Source: Myxococcales bacterium (lineage in GTDB: Bacteria; Myxococcota_A; Polyangia; Polyangiales; Polyangiaceae). Taken from it: DNA of 47,181 nt. Shown here piece after piece: positions 27,803 to 37,345 of this stretch; position 1 is the stretch's first letter, and each line of letters opens with the position of its first letter. The translations under genes were made by a program, and so were the position numbers. Location: positions 1-47,181 of the forward strand of contig JANXMC010000697.1 of NCBI GenBank assembly GCA_025354825.1. The letters are read 5' to 3'. The notes below the pieces were generated by a model, which searched no databases, had not been told where the DNA came from, and worked only from the letters and a program-made list of their open reading frames with translations.

Positions 27803-28666
27803 ATGGAGCAGCATATGGCCGGAACGACGACTGGGGCGAAGGCGAACGCGAAAGCGCGAGACGCGATTCACGACGAGATCACGAGGCCGCGCGTGAACCT
27901 CGAAGACCTCGACACCGTGACCTACCTGCCCGCGTCCGATCTCCTGGCCCTTGCAGGCGCGCCCGATCCGGCGCTCGATACGCCTACGCCCTTTACCGCG
28001 GCGCCCGTGGCGCCCTCTTCGCCCCCCGCAAGCACGCCAACGGCCCATAGGCCGTCGGGGATCTCGATGCGCGAGACGCCCGCCGCCGTGACCACGACGG
28101 GCTCGGTGTGGCCGCTCCACGTCGCACCGGCACCAGGCGAGGACGACGCCGGGCTCGTTGGCGAAATGGCCAAAGAGCACCTCGAAAGTGCCATTGTTCT
28201 CGACGAGTGCGACCGCGCGCTCAAGCGCCTCATGGCCAATCCCACCCAATCGATGTTGCTCGGCGGCGCGATGGACTGGTTCAGCCTCATGACGGCGCTG
28301 CGCATCGAGCTCGATGCGGCGCTGGTGGCCCTTCGCGACCCGCGCCTCGCGCCGCTCGCGGGGCCGTGCACGAACCTCGGCACCTACTTGCGCGGGCTCG
28401 TTCTCGCGGTGGGGACGACCACGCGAGCCCTCGCCCGTGCAGCGACGTCCTTCAAAACGGCCGTCGACGCGCACGGACTGTGCAACGCGGCCCGCGACGT
28501 TTCGCCGATGTGCTTCACCGAGCTCGTGCCGTTCATCCTCGGCGAGCTCGACGGGCGGTCGCCCGCGATGGCGAACGACGGCGAAGGGCTCGCGCGCCTC
28601 CGCGAGGCGGTGGAGCGGTCGTCGTGGCACGCCACGGCCTTGAGAGCGGCGGCGAGCCGAACGTAG
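27803..28666 (+). CDS. hypothetical protein
   Basis: 287 aa with helical C-terminal domain; no recognised family. Confidence 0.6.
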   Translation: MEQHMAGTTTGAKANAKARDAIHDEITRPRVNLEDLDTVTYLPASDLLALAGAPDPALDTPTPFTAAPVAPSSPPASTPTAHRPSGISMRETPAAVTTTGSVWPLHVAPAPGEDDAGLVGEMAKEHLESAIVLDECDRALKRLMANPTQSMLLGGAMDWFSLMTALRIELDAALVALRDPRLAPLAGPCTNLGTYLRGLVLAVGTTTRALARAATSFKTAVDAHGLCNAARDVSPMCFTELVPFILGELDGRSPAMANDGEGLARLREAVERSSWHATALRAAASRT

Positions 28667-28727
28667 GTGCGATTACGAACGATCGGCGGGCGCTCACTGG
28701 CAAATACCGCCCCGGGCCAAGTGGCCA

Positions 28728-29516
28728 TTAACGCTTCGTCGTCCCCGATTTGCCATTGGAGGGCGCGGGTGGTCGCGGTGTCATGCGCACGACGCCCATC
28801 GTGGGGTGGGCACGCTCGAGGCCCGGACGCGGCTGCGCGGGCCCATCCACCGGCGGCGGCTGCGGCAGCTGCGGCGGCTGGACGGACGGTTCGGACACGG
28901 GCGGGCGATCGGGCGTCACGGGCTCGCCCTCTGGCGGCGCAACGTCGCCCATCTCTTCGCGTGCGCTCACGCGCATTTCGCCCATCCTGCGGCCGGGAAC
29001 GCCGGGGAGTTCGACGACTTGACTGAGCACACTCGCCGCGAGAAGGCCCCCTCCCACCGCTGCGACGGCGAACTGCCGCGAGCGCTTTCGCTGCAGCCCC
29101 ACGGAGCAGTCGCTCGTGATCATCGTGCCGTCGGCGCGGCGATAGAGGCGCGCGCACATCTCCCCCTTTTCGTTTTTATGAAGGAGCGCTTCGGCGTCGT
29201 CTCGGGTCATCGCCGAAAGGTCGTAAACGTTCTTCTGGCACCCTTTGCAGAAGCGGACCTGCTCGTCGCCCACCATGTCGTCCCAGCTCGCACGGCACGG
29301 CGTTGCGATGCGCACGTCCTCGAGCATGGGGAGGCCTCGGCGCGCCTCGGGTGCGGCGCCGATTTGCTGCTCCGTCTCCCAGAGATCGCGCGCCACTTCG
29401 GCCTCGCGCCGCTTCATCGTCTCGAGATTCGAGACGTGGGAGTGGATCGTCTTAAGCTCAGCTTCAAGGGTCGCGCGACGGGCCTCGAGAACTTCGCGAC
29501 TGTTCCGATAGGACAT
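28728..29516 (-). CDS. membrane protein with cysteine-rich N-terminal domain and Pro-rich tail
   Basis: CRASWDDMVGDEQVRFCKGCQKNVYDLSAMTRDDAEALLHKNEKGEMCARLYRRADGTMITSDC, one TM, Pro-rich C-terminus. Confidence 0.75.
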   Translation of the reverse strand: MSYRNSREVLEARRATLEAELKTIHSHVSNLETMKRREAEVARDLWETEQQIGAAPEARRGLPMLEDVRIATPCRASWDDMVGDEQVRFCKGCQKNVYDLSAMTRDDAEALLHKNEKGEMCARLYRRADGTMITSDCSVGLQRKRSRQFAVAAVGGGLLAASVLSQVVELPGVPGRRMGEMRVSAREEMGDVAPPEGEPVTPDRPPVSEPSVQPPQLPQPPPVDGPAQPRPGLERAHPTMGVVRMTPRPPAPSNGKSGTTKR

Positions 29517-29669
29517 GCTGCTCCGACGCGCGTGACGGGGAAAAGTTCCTCGTTCCGTCGCTGTTTTGTGACGTGCGCATCCTCATGTTGCGCTCGGGCG
29601 TAAAATGCGCCTGTCACCCAACTCGGCTATGGCCTTGCGAGACGGCTTCGGGCATAGAGCCCGCAGCGA

Positions 29670-29885
29670 ATGACGGATCTCGCAACGAAGCCGCGGCGAA
29701 AGGTCAAACGCCAGCCACCTCTCACGTTCGACATGCTGATGCATGCCGATCCCAAAGCGCTGCACCGACTCGCCACGTGGCTGGGGGTTTCGCTTTCCGA
29801 GGACACGAGCGCGACGGCGCGGTGGATGAGCGCGATGCGCCTCGCCTGCGCCCTCGAGCAAGGGAAGACGCGAACGCTGCGGTAA
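29670..29885 (+). CDS. small hypothetical protein
   Basis: 71 aa basic/helical ORF just upstream of 29896; no overlap with neighbours. Confidence 0.4.
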   Translation: MTDLATKPRRKVKRQPPLTFDMLMHADPKALHRLATWLGVSLSEDTSATARWMSAMRLACALEQGKTRTLR

Positions 29886-29895
29886 CCTATGTGGT

Positions 29896-31240
29896 GTGGC
29901 CTTGCGCTCCGCCGATCAGACCCTCGACGAAGTAGCCCACGCCGCCGCCGGCTCGGCGTCCAAAAGCCCCATTCTGTTCGTCGTCCTCGAGGGCGACCGC
30001 GCGCGGCGCGCGGTTCTCCCTCGTCGGCATCACCAACGTCACCATCGGGCGCGGAACCACGCGCGTCGCGACCCGCAGCGCCGACGGCGCGTCGCTCGAT
30101 ATCCGCCTACCGGGCAAGTGGCTTTCGTCGAACCACATCGCCATCGCCGCGGCCGGTACCGACTTCATCGTGACCGACACCGGGTCGCGCAACGGCAGCT
30201 TCGTCAACGGGCAGCGGATCACGCGCGCCGTGTTGCGCGAGGGGGACGTGCTGGAGGCGGGCGGGTGTTTTTCATGGTGCGCGGCGCACCGGCCGACGAC
30301 GGCCCCTTAGTGCGCGACGACGACGCGGCCCGCACGACACAGCCCTTCGGCCTTCGCACGCTCCTGCCCGAGCTCTCCGAAAGCCACGGCGCCCTCGCTC
30401 GTGTCGCGAAGAAGAGCACCGTGCCCATCCTGTTTCTCGGCGCGACCGGCTCTGGGAAAGAGGTCCTCGCCCGCGAGGTCCACGCACTCTCCGAGCGCAA
30501 AGGTGCATTCGTCGCCGTCAACTGCGGTGCGCTGCCGCTCACGCTGGTCGAGAGCCTGCTGTTCGGCCACGTGAAGGGGTCGTTCTCGGGGGCCGCGCGC
30601 GACGAGCCGGGCTTCGTGCGATCGGCCGAAGGCGGCACGCTGTTTCTGGACGAAATCGGCGATCTTCCCGCGACTTCGCAGGCGGCGCTCTTGCGCGTGC
30701 TCCAAGAGCACGAGGTGATTCCCGTGGGCGCCACGCGCGCGCAGAGGGTCGACGTACGCATCGTCGCGGCGACGCACAGGCCGCTCGAAGCGCTCTCCGA
30801 AACCGGCGGGTTCCGCAGTGATCTCCTCGCGCGCTTGAAGGGCTACACGCATCGCGTGCCGACGCTCGCGTCGCGCATGCCCGACTTCGGCGTGCTGCTC
30901 CACGGACATCCTCACCGCGGTCGAAGGGGCGCGCGGCGAGCGCCTCACGCTCTCGCCCGACGCGGCGCGCGCGCTCCTCGCCTACGCGTGGCCACTCAAC
31001 ATTCGCGAGCTGCATCAGGCCATGGCGAGCGCCGTCGCCCTCGCAACGGCGGACGTCATCGAGCTTTCGCACCTGCCTGAAGAGGTCGTCGCGCCCCCCG
31101 CAGCGGCGGCGCGTGCGGCGAGCGAAGGCCCTTCGGCGGACAACGCCCTGAAGCACCAGCTCATCGCGCTCCTCCACGAGCATCAGGGGAACGTCACGGG
31201 CGTCGCGCGCGTGCTCGGACGTGTCGACGGCACCGTGCTT
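29896..31240 (+). pseudogene. FHA-domain AAA+ regulator with three apparent frameshifts and disrupted C-terminal HTH
   Basis: FHA reads in a second frame (RFSLVGITNVTIGRGTTR...DTGSRNGSFVNGQRI), AAA+ in the start frame (GATGSGKE..GGTLFLDEIGDL), C-terminus in another frame (TDILTAVEGARGERLTLSPDAARALLAYAWPLNIRELHQAM). Confidence 0.75.
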
Positions 31241-32106
31241 GACGACTCGGCGAACGGCGCGAGCGCCGCGGCGAGCGCGCGTGCGTCCGGCAGTCGCATC
31301 GCCGGATCTTTCCGAAGGCACGACTGCACGACCTCGGCGAGCTCGCGCGACACGCGCACGCTCGTCGATAGGAGCGGCGGCTCCTGGTGCTCGATTTGGT
31401 TCAGCACTGCCAGAACCGTTTTTCCGTCGAACGGCGGAACGCCCGCGAGCAGCTCGTACAGCGTCACCCCGAGCGCCCAGACGTCGGCCCGTGCATCGAC
31501 GTTTTTTGCAGCGACCACCTGCTCGGGCGCGATGTAGCGTGGCGTGCCGACGACGGCTTCGGTGAGCGTGATCGACGAATCGCCGCGCGCCACCGGCTGC
31601 TGAAATGCGGCGACGCCGAAGTCCAAAAGCTTGATGCGCTCTTTGCCGTCTTTGTCGCGGGCCAGAAACAGATTCGACGGCTTCACGTCGCGATGCACGA
31701 TCCCTGCGTCGTGCATTTCGGCGAGCGGTTTCGCCGCCTGAAGGACGAAGTCGACGGCTTCGTGGGGCTCTACCGCGCCGGCGCGACGCAGCCGCTCGGC
31801 GAGCGTCTCGCCTTGGAGCAGCTCCATCACGATATACGTGAGACCCACTTCCGGGGCGACGATGTCGAAGACGCGCACGACGTGGTCGCTCTGGATGCGC
31901 GCCGCGACGCGCGCCTCGCGCATGAAGCGCTTTCGCCGAATGTCGGCCGTCTCCGCGAACCCCGCACGCAGCACCTTCACCGCCACGCGCGAGCCCAGGC
32001 CCAAGTGCGTCGCCTCGTAAACGTCGCCCGCGGCTCCAGAGGCGAGGGCCTTCTCGATCTGGAACTTCCCATTCAAGACGGTGCCGACGAGGGCGGGCGA
32101 TGTCAT
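31183..32106 (-). CDS. Ser/Thr protein kinase
   Basis: VAVKVLRAG, IVHRDVKPSNLFL, LLDFGVAAF, VGTPRYIAPEQ, DVWALGVTLYELL. Confidence 0.92.
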   Translation of the reverse strand: MTSPALVGTVLNGKFQIEKALASGAAGDVYEATHLGLGSRVAVKVLRAGFAETADIRRKRFMREARVAARIQSDHVVRVFDIVAPEVGLTYIVMELLQGETLAERLRRAGAVEPHEAVDFVLQAAKPLAEMHDAGIVHRDVKPSNLFLARDKDGKERIKLLDFGVAAFQQPVARGDSSITLTEAVVGTPRYIAPEQVVAAKNVDARADVWALGVTLYELLAGVPPFDGKTVLAVLNQIEHQEPPLLSTSVRVSRELAEVVQSCLRKDPAMRLPDARALAAALAPFAESSSTVPSTRPSTRATPVTFP

Positions 32107-32220
32107 GACGCTCCCGCGAACAGGCCTTCGGTGCAGATCGGTGATCGCATCCGTCGAAGAAGCATGGCGCAGCCGCGCCCACGCCGGGAGCGACCTCTCA
32201 CCGCCCCCGCGGTGCGCCCG

Positions 32221-33153
32221 TCACTGCCCCGCCGGGCTGGTGCACGACGCGTCGCCGCTCACGGTCGCCGTTGAGGAAATCTTGCAGTCCGGGTAGCCGC
32301 TATCGATGTACCCCTGCCCCGGATACATGGTCACCGCCTTCGCATTTGTGCGGATTTCAGAGCCTAAATCGAAGTTGTTTTGCAGTCGCAGCTGCTCGTA
32401 CGTCGTCACGCGGTCGACCGACTCTTTCCACGTCGCGTCCCCCTTGAGCAGCTTCAGACGGCGCGCCAAGAACGCCTTGAGCCACAACGATTCCTGCGCC
32501 TGCACGAGCGGCGCGGTCGCCGGCGTCTGCGCCGTATTGCCGCTGTCGGTGTTGGCCTTTTTCACGAGGTGCTGCATCCCGTCTCCGCCGTGGTTGATGG
32601 CCGCGTCGTAAAGCTCGGCCTTCGTGAGCGCCGTCACGAGCCCCCACTTCGCCGCTTCGACGATGGCGGGGCGGTAGTACAGCGCGTCGACGATGCCGTC
32701 TTGGCAGGCCTTGAAGGCGCTCGCCGTGGCTGCGTCTTTCGCGGAGCTTTCCCAGTCGGTGCAGTAAGGGCCGACCGCATCGAGCGGTGATGTGTCGCCC
32801 TGATCGTTCCCCGTGCTTTGAAACTTCGCGTCGATGGCTGTGAGCGCGGGCATGTACTTCGCGAGCTTGTTTCCTGCGCTCGCCGCAACGCTCGTGTCGA
32901 AGCATTTGACGACCTGAATCATGTCGCCCGTTCCAGAGCAGAACCCGGCGCGGCCCGCGGTGTAGCCGCGGCCGTCGCCAATGTTTTCGCAATAGGGATA
33001 TCGAAGAACCGTCGTGCGGTTTTCCCAAATGCTGGTCAGCATTTGGGTTCGCCCTCGAGCGGGCCGACGTCGAGAGCATCCTGACGGGCGCGTACAACCG
33101 CCGCCGTTGCGCCCCGCCTGGCGCGAGGACGAGCTCGGCGACCTAAGCGCCAT
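32221..33153 (-). CDS. GH46 chitosanase; N-terminus doubtful (no signal peptide seen)
   Basis: YPYCENIGDGRGYTAGRAGFCSGTGDMIQVVKCF, NKLAKYMPALTAID, YDAAINHGGDG, LLKGDATWKESVDRVTTYEQLRLQNNFDLGSEI match remembered Streptomyces GH46 chitosanase. Confidence 0.82.
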   Translation of the reverse strand: MALRSPSSSSRQAGRNGGGCTRPSGCSRRRPARGRTQMLTSIWENRTTVLRYPYCENIGDGRGYTAGRAGFCSGTGDMIQVVKCFDTSVAASAGNKLAKYMPALTAIDAKFQSTGNDQGDTSPLDAVGPYCTDWESSAKDAATASAFKACQDGIVDALYYRPAIVEAAKWGLVTALTKAELYDAAINHGGDGMQHLVKKANTDSGNTAQTPATAPLVQAQESLWLKAFLARRLKLLKGDATWKESVDRVTTYEQLRLQNNFDLGSEIRTNAKAVTMYPGQGYIDSGYPDCKISSTATVSGDASCTSPAGQ

Positions 33154-33236
33154 GCCCTACGGCTCACGACCCTTCAACGTGTGCACGACGCAAGCCGATA
33201 TCAGCTACATGATGAGTGTAGGTTGCATATAATGCC

Positions 33237-33725
33237 CTATTGGCCAGTTGCCCGCGCTGCTGCGGCCCACGCCGCCCAAGTGTCGAAGACCTCGGCCTTT
33301 GGCCATGGAGGCGATTCTGCCGTCGTGCCCCAGACGAGGTGCACGACGGCGTATCCAACCTCGTTCACGCGAACCAGCACGTCGTCTCGGTCCAGGCGGC
33401 GAGCGAGGATAGCCATCTGGCGATCGTGAAGTGCGTGACCGGCGCGAATCTCACGGCGGACCTCGTTCAGAAGGCGGGCGCGCTCCACGTCCGGGACGTC
33501 AACCCATGGCTCGGGCCATCTAAGGAAGTCGGAACGGGCTCCGTTCCACCCGCACAGGCGGCATCGCGGCGGGCCTGATTCGAACGTGTTCATCTCGTGC
33601 TCGCACGGCGGGTACCCGTAGAGACGATGGGCGCACTCGGGGCAAAGTGCGGCCATGGCCGAAGTCCCGTCGATATAGGAACTTCCACATTCGTCGCAAA
33701 TCACGGTTGGGATCGCGCCTGGCAT
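33237..33725 (-). CDS. zinc-ribbon hypothetical protein, immunity-like C-terminus
   Basis: ATG at 33725; CDECGSSYIDG..CPECAHRLYGYPPCEHE..CRLCG; C-terminus YAVVHLVWGTTAESPPWPKAEVFDTWAAWAA. Confidence 0.6.
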   Translation of the reverse strand: MPGAIPTVICDECGSSYIDGTSAMAALCPECAHRLYGYPPCEHEMNTFESGPPRCRLCGWNGARSDFLRWPEPWVDVPDVERARLLNEVRREIRAGHALHDRQMAILARRLDRDDVLVRVNEVGYAVVHLVWGTTAESPPWPKAEVFDTWAAWAAAARATGQ

Positions 33726-34339
33726 CCTCGGAACGCTACTCGAATCGACGCCTTCTGAGGGTTGACAGCGCCGCTGCGGAGTCGCGACCGTACCCGCGCA
33801 AAGCGAGTCCGGCCGTTCAAGACGATGTTGCGCTTCGTCTTGGACGACCGCGACGCGCTCTCGCTCGACGAACTCGCCACACGCATTGTCCAGGCCCGCC
33901 CTCATCTCATTTGGGTCGCGCTGTAGTCCTCCCGATCGTTCTTGCGCCTTCACGAGGCCGCGTCGTTGATGAACCGGTTCGCCGCATCACTCCGGCGCGA
34001 AGAAAGCGTTTCTGACGCAGCTGTATTCTACTTAGTACGCGCGGCGCAGCCCGACGTTGAAGTCAACGACGTTCGGACTATCCTTGGCGAGGTCGCAGGA
34101 CTCCATCGCCAAGAGGGACCGTGCAGCGCGTGGCCGCGTACCACGCGGAGCGCGCGATGCCCGTCGCGCCCGCGGTGACCGGTCGCGCGCTTCCATAAGC
34201 GCGCCGCACGGCTTGTTTTTGGCTGCCGGCAGCGCACAGGTTACACAACGTTCGCTATGCGATCTTCGCGAAGCCCTTTCGAAACGACCACTTAGCTCGC
34301 CTCGCCGCCTCCAGCGTCGCCCGGTGCTAGCATGGCCCC

Positions 34340-34537
34340 ATGGCCACGCGTTCGTCAAATCCTGCTGCTGCTCTGAGCGAGACGACCCTTCGTTCGCGCG
34401 TTGTTGCGCAGGTGAACCCGGCGCTTCGCATCGCCGCGATGCTCGAGCGCTGGAGCGCCGAGGACGTCTCCGACGAACCCGAATGGGACGTCAGCGACAT
34501 CGAGCGCGTCGCGCTCCGCTCGCCGACCGATCCGTGA
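34340..34537 (+). CDS. putative antitoxin of a PIN toxin pair
   Basis: 65 aa ORF overlapping the PIN gene start by 4 nt (GTGA). Confidence 0.6.
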   Translation: MATRSSNPAAALSETTLRSRVVAQVNPALRIAAMLERWSAEDVSDEPEWDVSDIERVALRSPTDP

Positions 34538-34962
34538 AGCTGCTTCTCGACACCGGCGTGCTCGGCCAAATCTGCCATCCGCGCCGGCACGCCGACGTGC
34601 GCACGTGGTTTGGGCGCGCCATCCAAGGGAGCGTCTTTTTGATCTCGGAGCTCGCCGACTACGAGCTTCGGCGCGAGCTGCTTCGCCTCGGCTCCGCACG
34701 CAGCCTTGCGCGGCTCGACGAGCTCACGCGCGAGCTCCCGTACGTGCCGGTGACGACGGCCACCTGGCGACGCGCGGCCGTGCTCTGGGCGTCGGCGCGC
34801 ACCGCGGGCGTCGTAACGGCGCCGCCCGAGGCCCTCGATGGCGACGTGCTCATCGGAGCGCAGGCGCTCGATCTCGACGCGACGATCGTCACGACGAACG
34901 TGAAGCACTTCGCTGCGCTGGGCGTCGCCGCGGCGGAATGGACGGAAATTGCCATGGGGTAG
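34534..34962 (+). CDS. PIN-domain toxin (VapC-like)
   Basis: VKLLLDTGVLGQICHP, LISELADYELRREL, DVLIGAQALDLDATIVTTNVKHF: acidic residues of the PIN pattern; GTG start at 34534. Confidence 0.8.
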   Translation: MKLLLDTGVLGQICHPRRHADVRTWFGRAIQGSVFLISELADYELRRELLRLGSARSLARLDELTRELPYVPVTTATWRRAAVLWASARTAGVVTAPPEALDGDVLIGAQALDLDATIVTTNVKHFAALGVAAAEWTEIAMG

Positions 34963-35014
34963 TCCCCCTACCCTTCTCGAGATTACATAAGAGGTTACGA
35001 AAGGTTTCTTCCGC

Positions 35015-35538
35015 GTGATCCCTCCGTGGATTTTCACCCTACCTTCGCGGCACGGGAAGCGACTTACCAACAGCCAAGGGAAGGGCGCGACCGCCGGGGC
35101 CTCCGGCGGCGGCGCGCCGGGGGCGGCAAGCACGGGAGGCTCCGCGCTGGCCGGCTCCGGCCACAATGGGGGCGCTGGCGCCGCGGGCACCAGCACGGGA
35201 GGGCCCGGTGGGGGAGGTGGTGGAGGCTGGTTTGGGGGTGGCGGCGCCGGAGCCGCGAACACGAGGGGCGGCGGCGGTGGTGGGTCGAGCAACGTGACTG
35301 GCGCGCCACTCGGGTCCTACTTGACCAACCTGATTTCGGAGCGGGCAACCCTAGGGGCGCCCCGTGCCAATACGGACGCCTGCTACGGCGCCGGTGCCGG
35401 CGTTGCGGGGCTGGCGCAGGCGCGCATCCGGGAGCCGCGGGGCGCGCGACCATCACCTGCCTCCGCCCGACGAAGAGCGCGTGCACTCTCGCCGTCCAGT
35501 GCGCGTCCGCGAGCTGCGTGAGCAACGTCTGCCAGTAA
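35015..35538 (+). pseudogene. glycine-rich surface-protein-like fragment, frame-disrupted
   Basis: GGPGGGGGGGWFGGGGAGAANTRGGGGGGSSN in one frame, GRATITCLRPTKSACTLAVQCASASCVSNVCQ* in another. Confidence 0.35.
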
Positions 35539-35868
35539 TACTCGAGCACATCGTGACGGCCGCGGCTTCGCGCGCCCGTGTATTTCAGGCGAGGCGCTGC
35601 TGCGGCCGGTAAGCGCGCACGGGGCGACACGGGTTCCGGTTACTCCGCCAAGGCCGACATTTGACGAGCAAGCTCACCGCACGTTGTCAGCGCGAACCGC
35701 GAGCGAAGCGATGATGGCCCCGCGTCGTAGCGTAAGTCGTAGTTGCTCATCTTGATCCTCACCGCGCGACGAAAGCCCCTCGCGCATGCCACTGCTCTTT
35801 CGCTATGACCGCGGGGCGGTTGTGTCGTCCTCGCTCTGCGACCGAGGACGACGCCCAGCGCACCGGAG

Positions 35869-36612
35869 CTACTTGCCGAGCACGATTCCAAGCCCTGCGG
35901 TGATCGACACGCCCATCGTCGTGCCATGCGTCTCGGCGGGGCCGTCGCCCCATCGGCCTTGCGAATAAAAGACCTCCGGAGTCGCGTTGAGGAAGACGTG
36001 GCGCCCGGCCCGAAAGATGAAGCCCGCTTCGGCGCTCGCGTGCCATCCCCAGCCCGAGTTCTCCGTCCCCGCGACCTGCGCCGCTACACCGCCGCCAATG
36101 CGCGGCCAGAACACGATGTTCTCATCGAGGGGCACGACATAGCCGACCCGCGGGGAAAGGCTTAGCGAGAGGATGCCTCCGTTGCCGGGGTCGAGATAAT
36201 TGGGCGGGCTCCGGGGGTCGACGTCCCATTCGTCCCACGACAGACGCGCGACGAGGGCGCCGCCGAGCGTGAACCCATTTCCGATTCCCACGTCGACGCT
36301 CGGCGACACCCAAATACTGTTCGTGCACTGCTTCGTATCGCTGAATCCGCCCGGATGCGCGCTGTTTAAGCAGCTTCGCCACGCGCCGAAGATGCTGTCG
36401 GGCACGCCCGCCCCCGAGGTGCTCGCGCGATAACCGAGAAGCCTGTCGAAGATCACCTGCCCCTTCGCTCCGAACGCGCGAGCCGGAGGCGGCGCGTCTG
36501 GCGTGGTGGGCAGTGCGGGTGCGGTGACCGGCGCGTCATCGGCGAATGCCGAGAAGGGCACCGTCATCGAGGCCATTACGATGGCGGTTGTTACGAGATA
36601 TCGAACTTTCAT
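35869..36612 (-). CDS. outer-membrane beta-barrel protein
   Basis: Signal peptide MKVRYLVTTAIVMASMTVPFSAFA, alternating beta pattern, C-terminal VSITAGLGIVLGK. Confidence 0.7.
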   Translation of the reverse strand: MKVRYLVTTAIVMASMTVPFSAFADDAPVTAPALPTTPDAPPPARAFGAKGQVIFDRLLGYRASTSGAGVPDSIFGAWRSCLNSAHPGGFSDTKQCTNSIWVSPSVDVGIGNGFTLGGALVARLSWDEWDVDPRSPPNYLDPGNGGILSLSLSPRVGYVVPLDENIVFWPRIGGGVAAQVAGTENSGWGWHASAEAGFIFRAGRHVFLNATPEVFYSQGRWGDGPAETHGTTMGVSITAGLGIVLGK

Positions 36613-36892
36613 GAATAAGTATTTTCCTTGTGGGGTGGGAGCCTCTTCGGAGGCGGCACCTCGGGCAGTGCAGCTGCCCGCCTGGCACTCCTCTTCCCGA
36701 ACTGTCGTCGTTTGACAACAGGGCGATGGCCAGTGACGGCAACTCGTACGAATGCCAAATTGGCTGTGCGCGACGTAACTGGGTGGTCACCATCGGCGAA
36801 GTACGCACTTCCGTAAGCGCACGCACGCCGCGTTCTCGGCTGCGAAATACGTGCAGCTTACCTAAGACTTCATATGCGATCCTCACGTGTAG

Positions 36893-36936
36893 GCCCCAGA
36901 TGAAAATGTCGGGTGCCCCAGACAGAAATGTCGGAT
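36893..36936. repeat. two tandem 22-nt imperfect direct repeats
   Basis: gccccagatgaaaatgtcgggt / gccccagacagaaatgtcggat (18/22 identical). Confidence 0.7.
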
Positions 36937-37075
36937 CTGCCCGTCCGGTGATACCTACGCAGTCCCGAAAGTTTATACCGTGCGAGGAGTACAAGCGAAT
37001 ACCGAGAGCGGAAAGCCCTTCTCACGCGCTGGCTACCTTAGCGAGACGGTGAACGGCCAATCCAACCTTCGCGAG

Positions 37076-37345
37076 TTAAGCTTCGGATGTCTCGACGATA
37101 TTGATCGAAATTCGCTTTTTTCGATATGCCCCAGACGTGGACCACACACGTTTGACGCCAACGAGTTCCACTGGGCGTTCTCGGAAAAGGGGGTCGTCTA
37201 AATCGGTGAGAATTCCTTTCCCGATTCGCATGCCGATGGGCTCCTTGGCGGCCCAGCGACGCAGAGACTCCGTCGCTGACCGCGCCTTATATTGCGAAAT
37301 GTAGGTGCCGCCGTCGTATTCGACGATCAACGTAAAAAGACGCAT
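37076..37345 (-). CDS. immunity-like small protein
   Basis: MRLFTLIVEYDGGTYISQYKARSATESLRRWAAKE; ATG overlaps the upstream toxin-tail stop (TAATG). Confidence 0.6.
   Translation of the reverse strand: MRLFTLIVEYDGGTYISQYKARSATESLRRWAAKEPIGMRIGKGILTDLDDPLFRERPVELVGVKRVWSTSGAYRKKRISINIVETSEA

Noticed and set aside
30539-32182. 547 aa minus-strand ORF
   Set aside because: Out-of-frame shadow over the Ser/Thr kinase and antisense to the AAA+ gene.
34032-34358. 108 aa minus-strand ORF ending NVVDFNVGLRRAY
   Set aside because: Could be the end of a beta-barrel protein, but too short and without upstream support.
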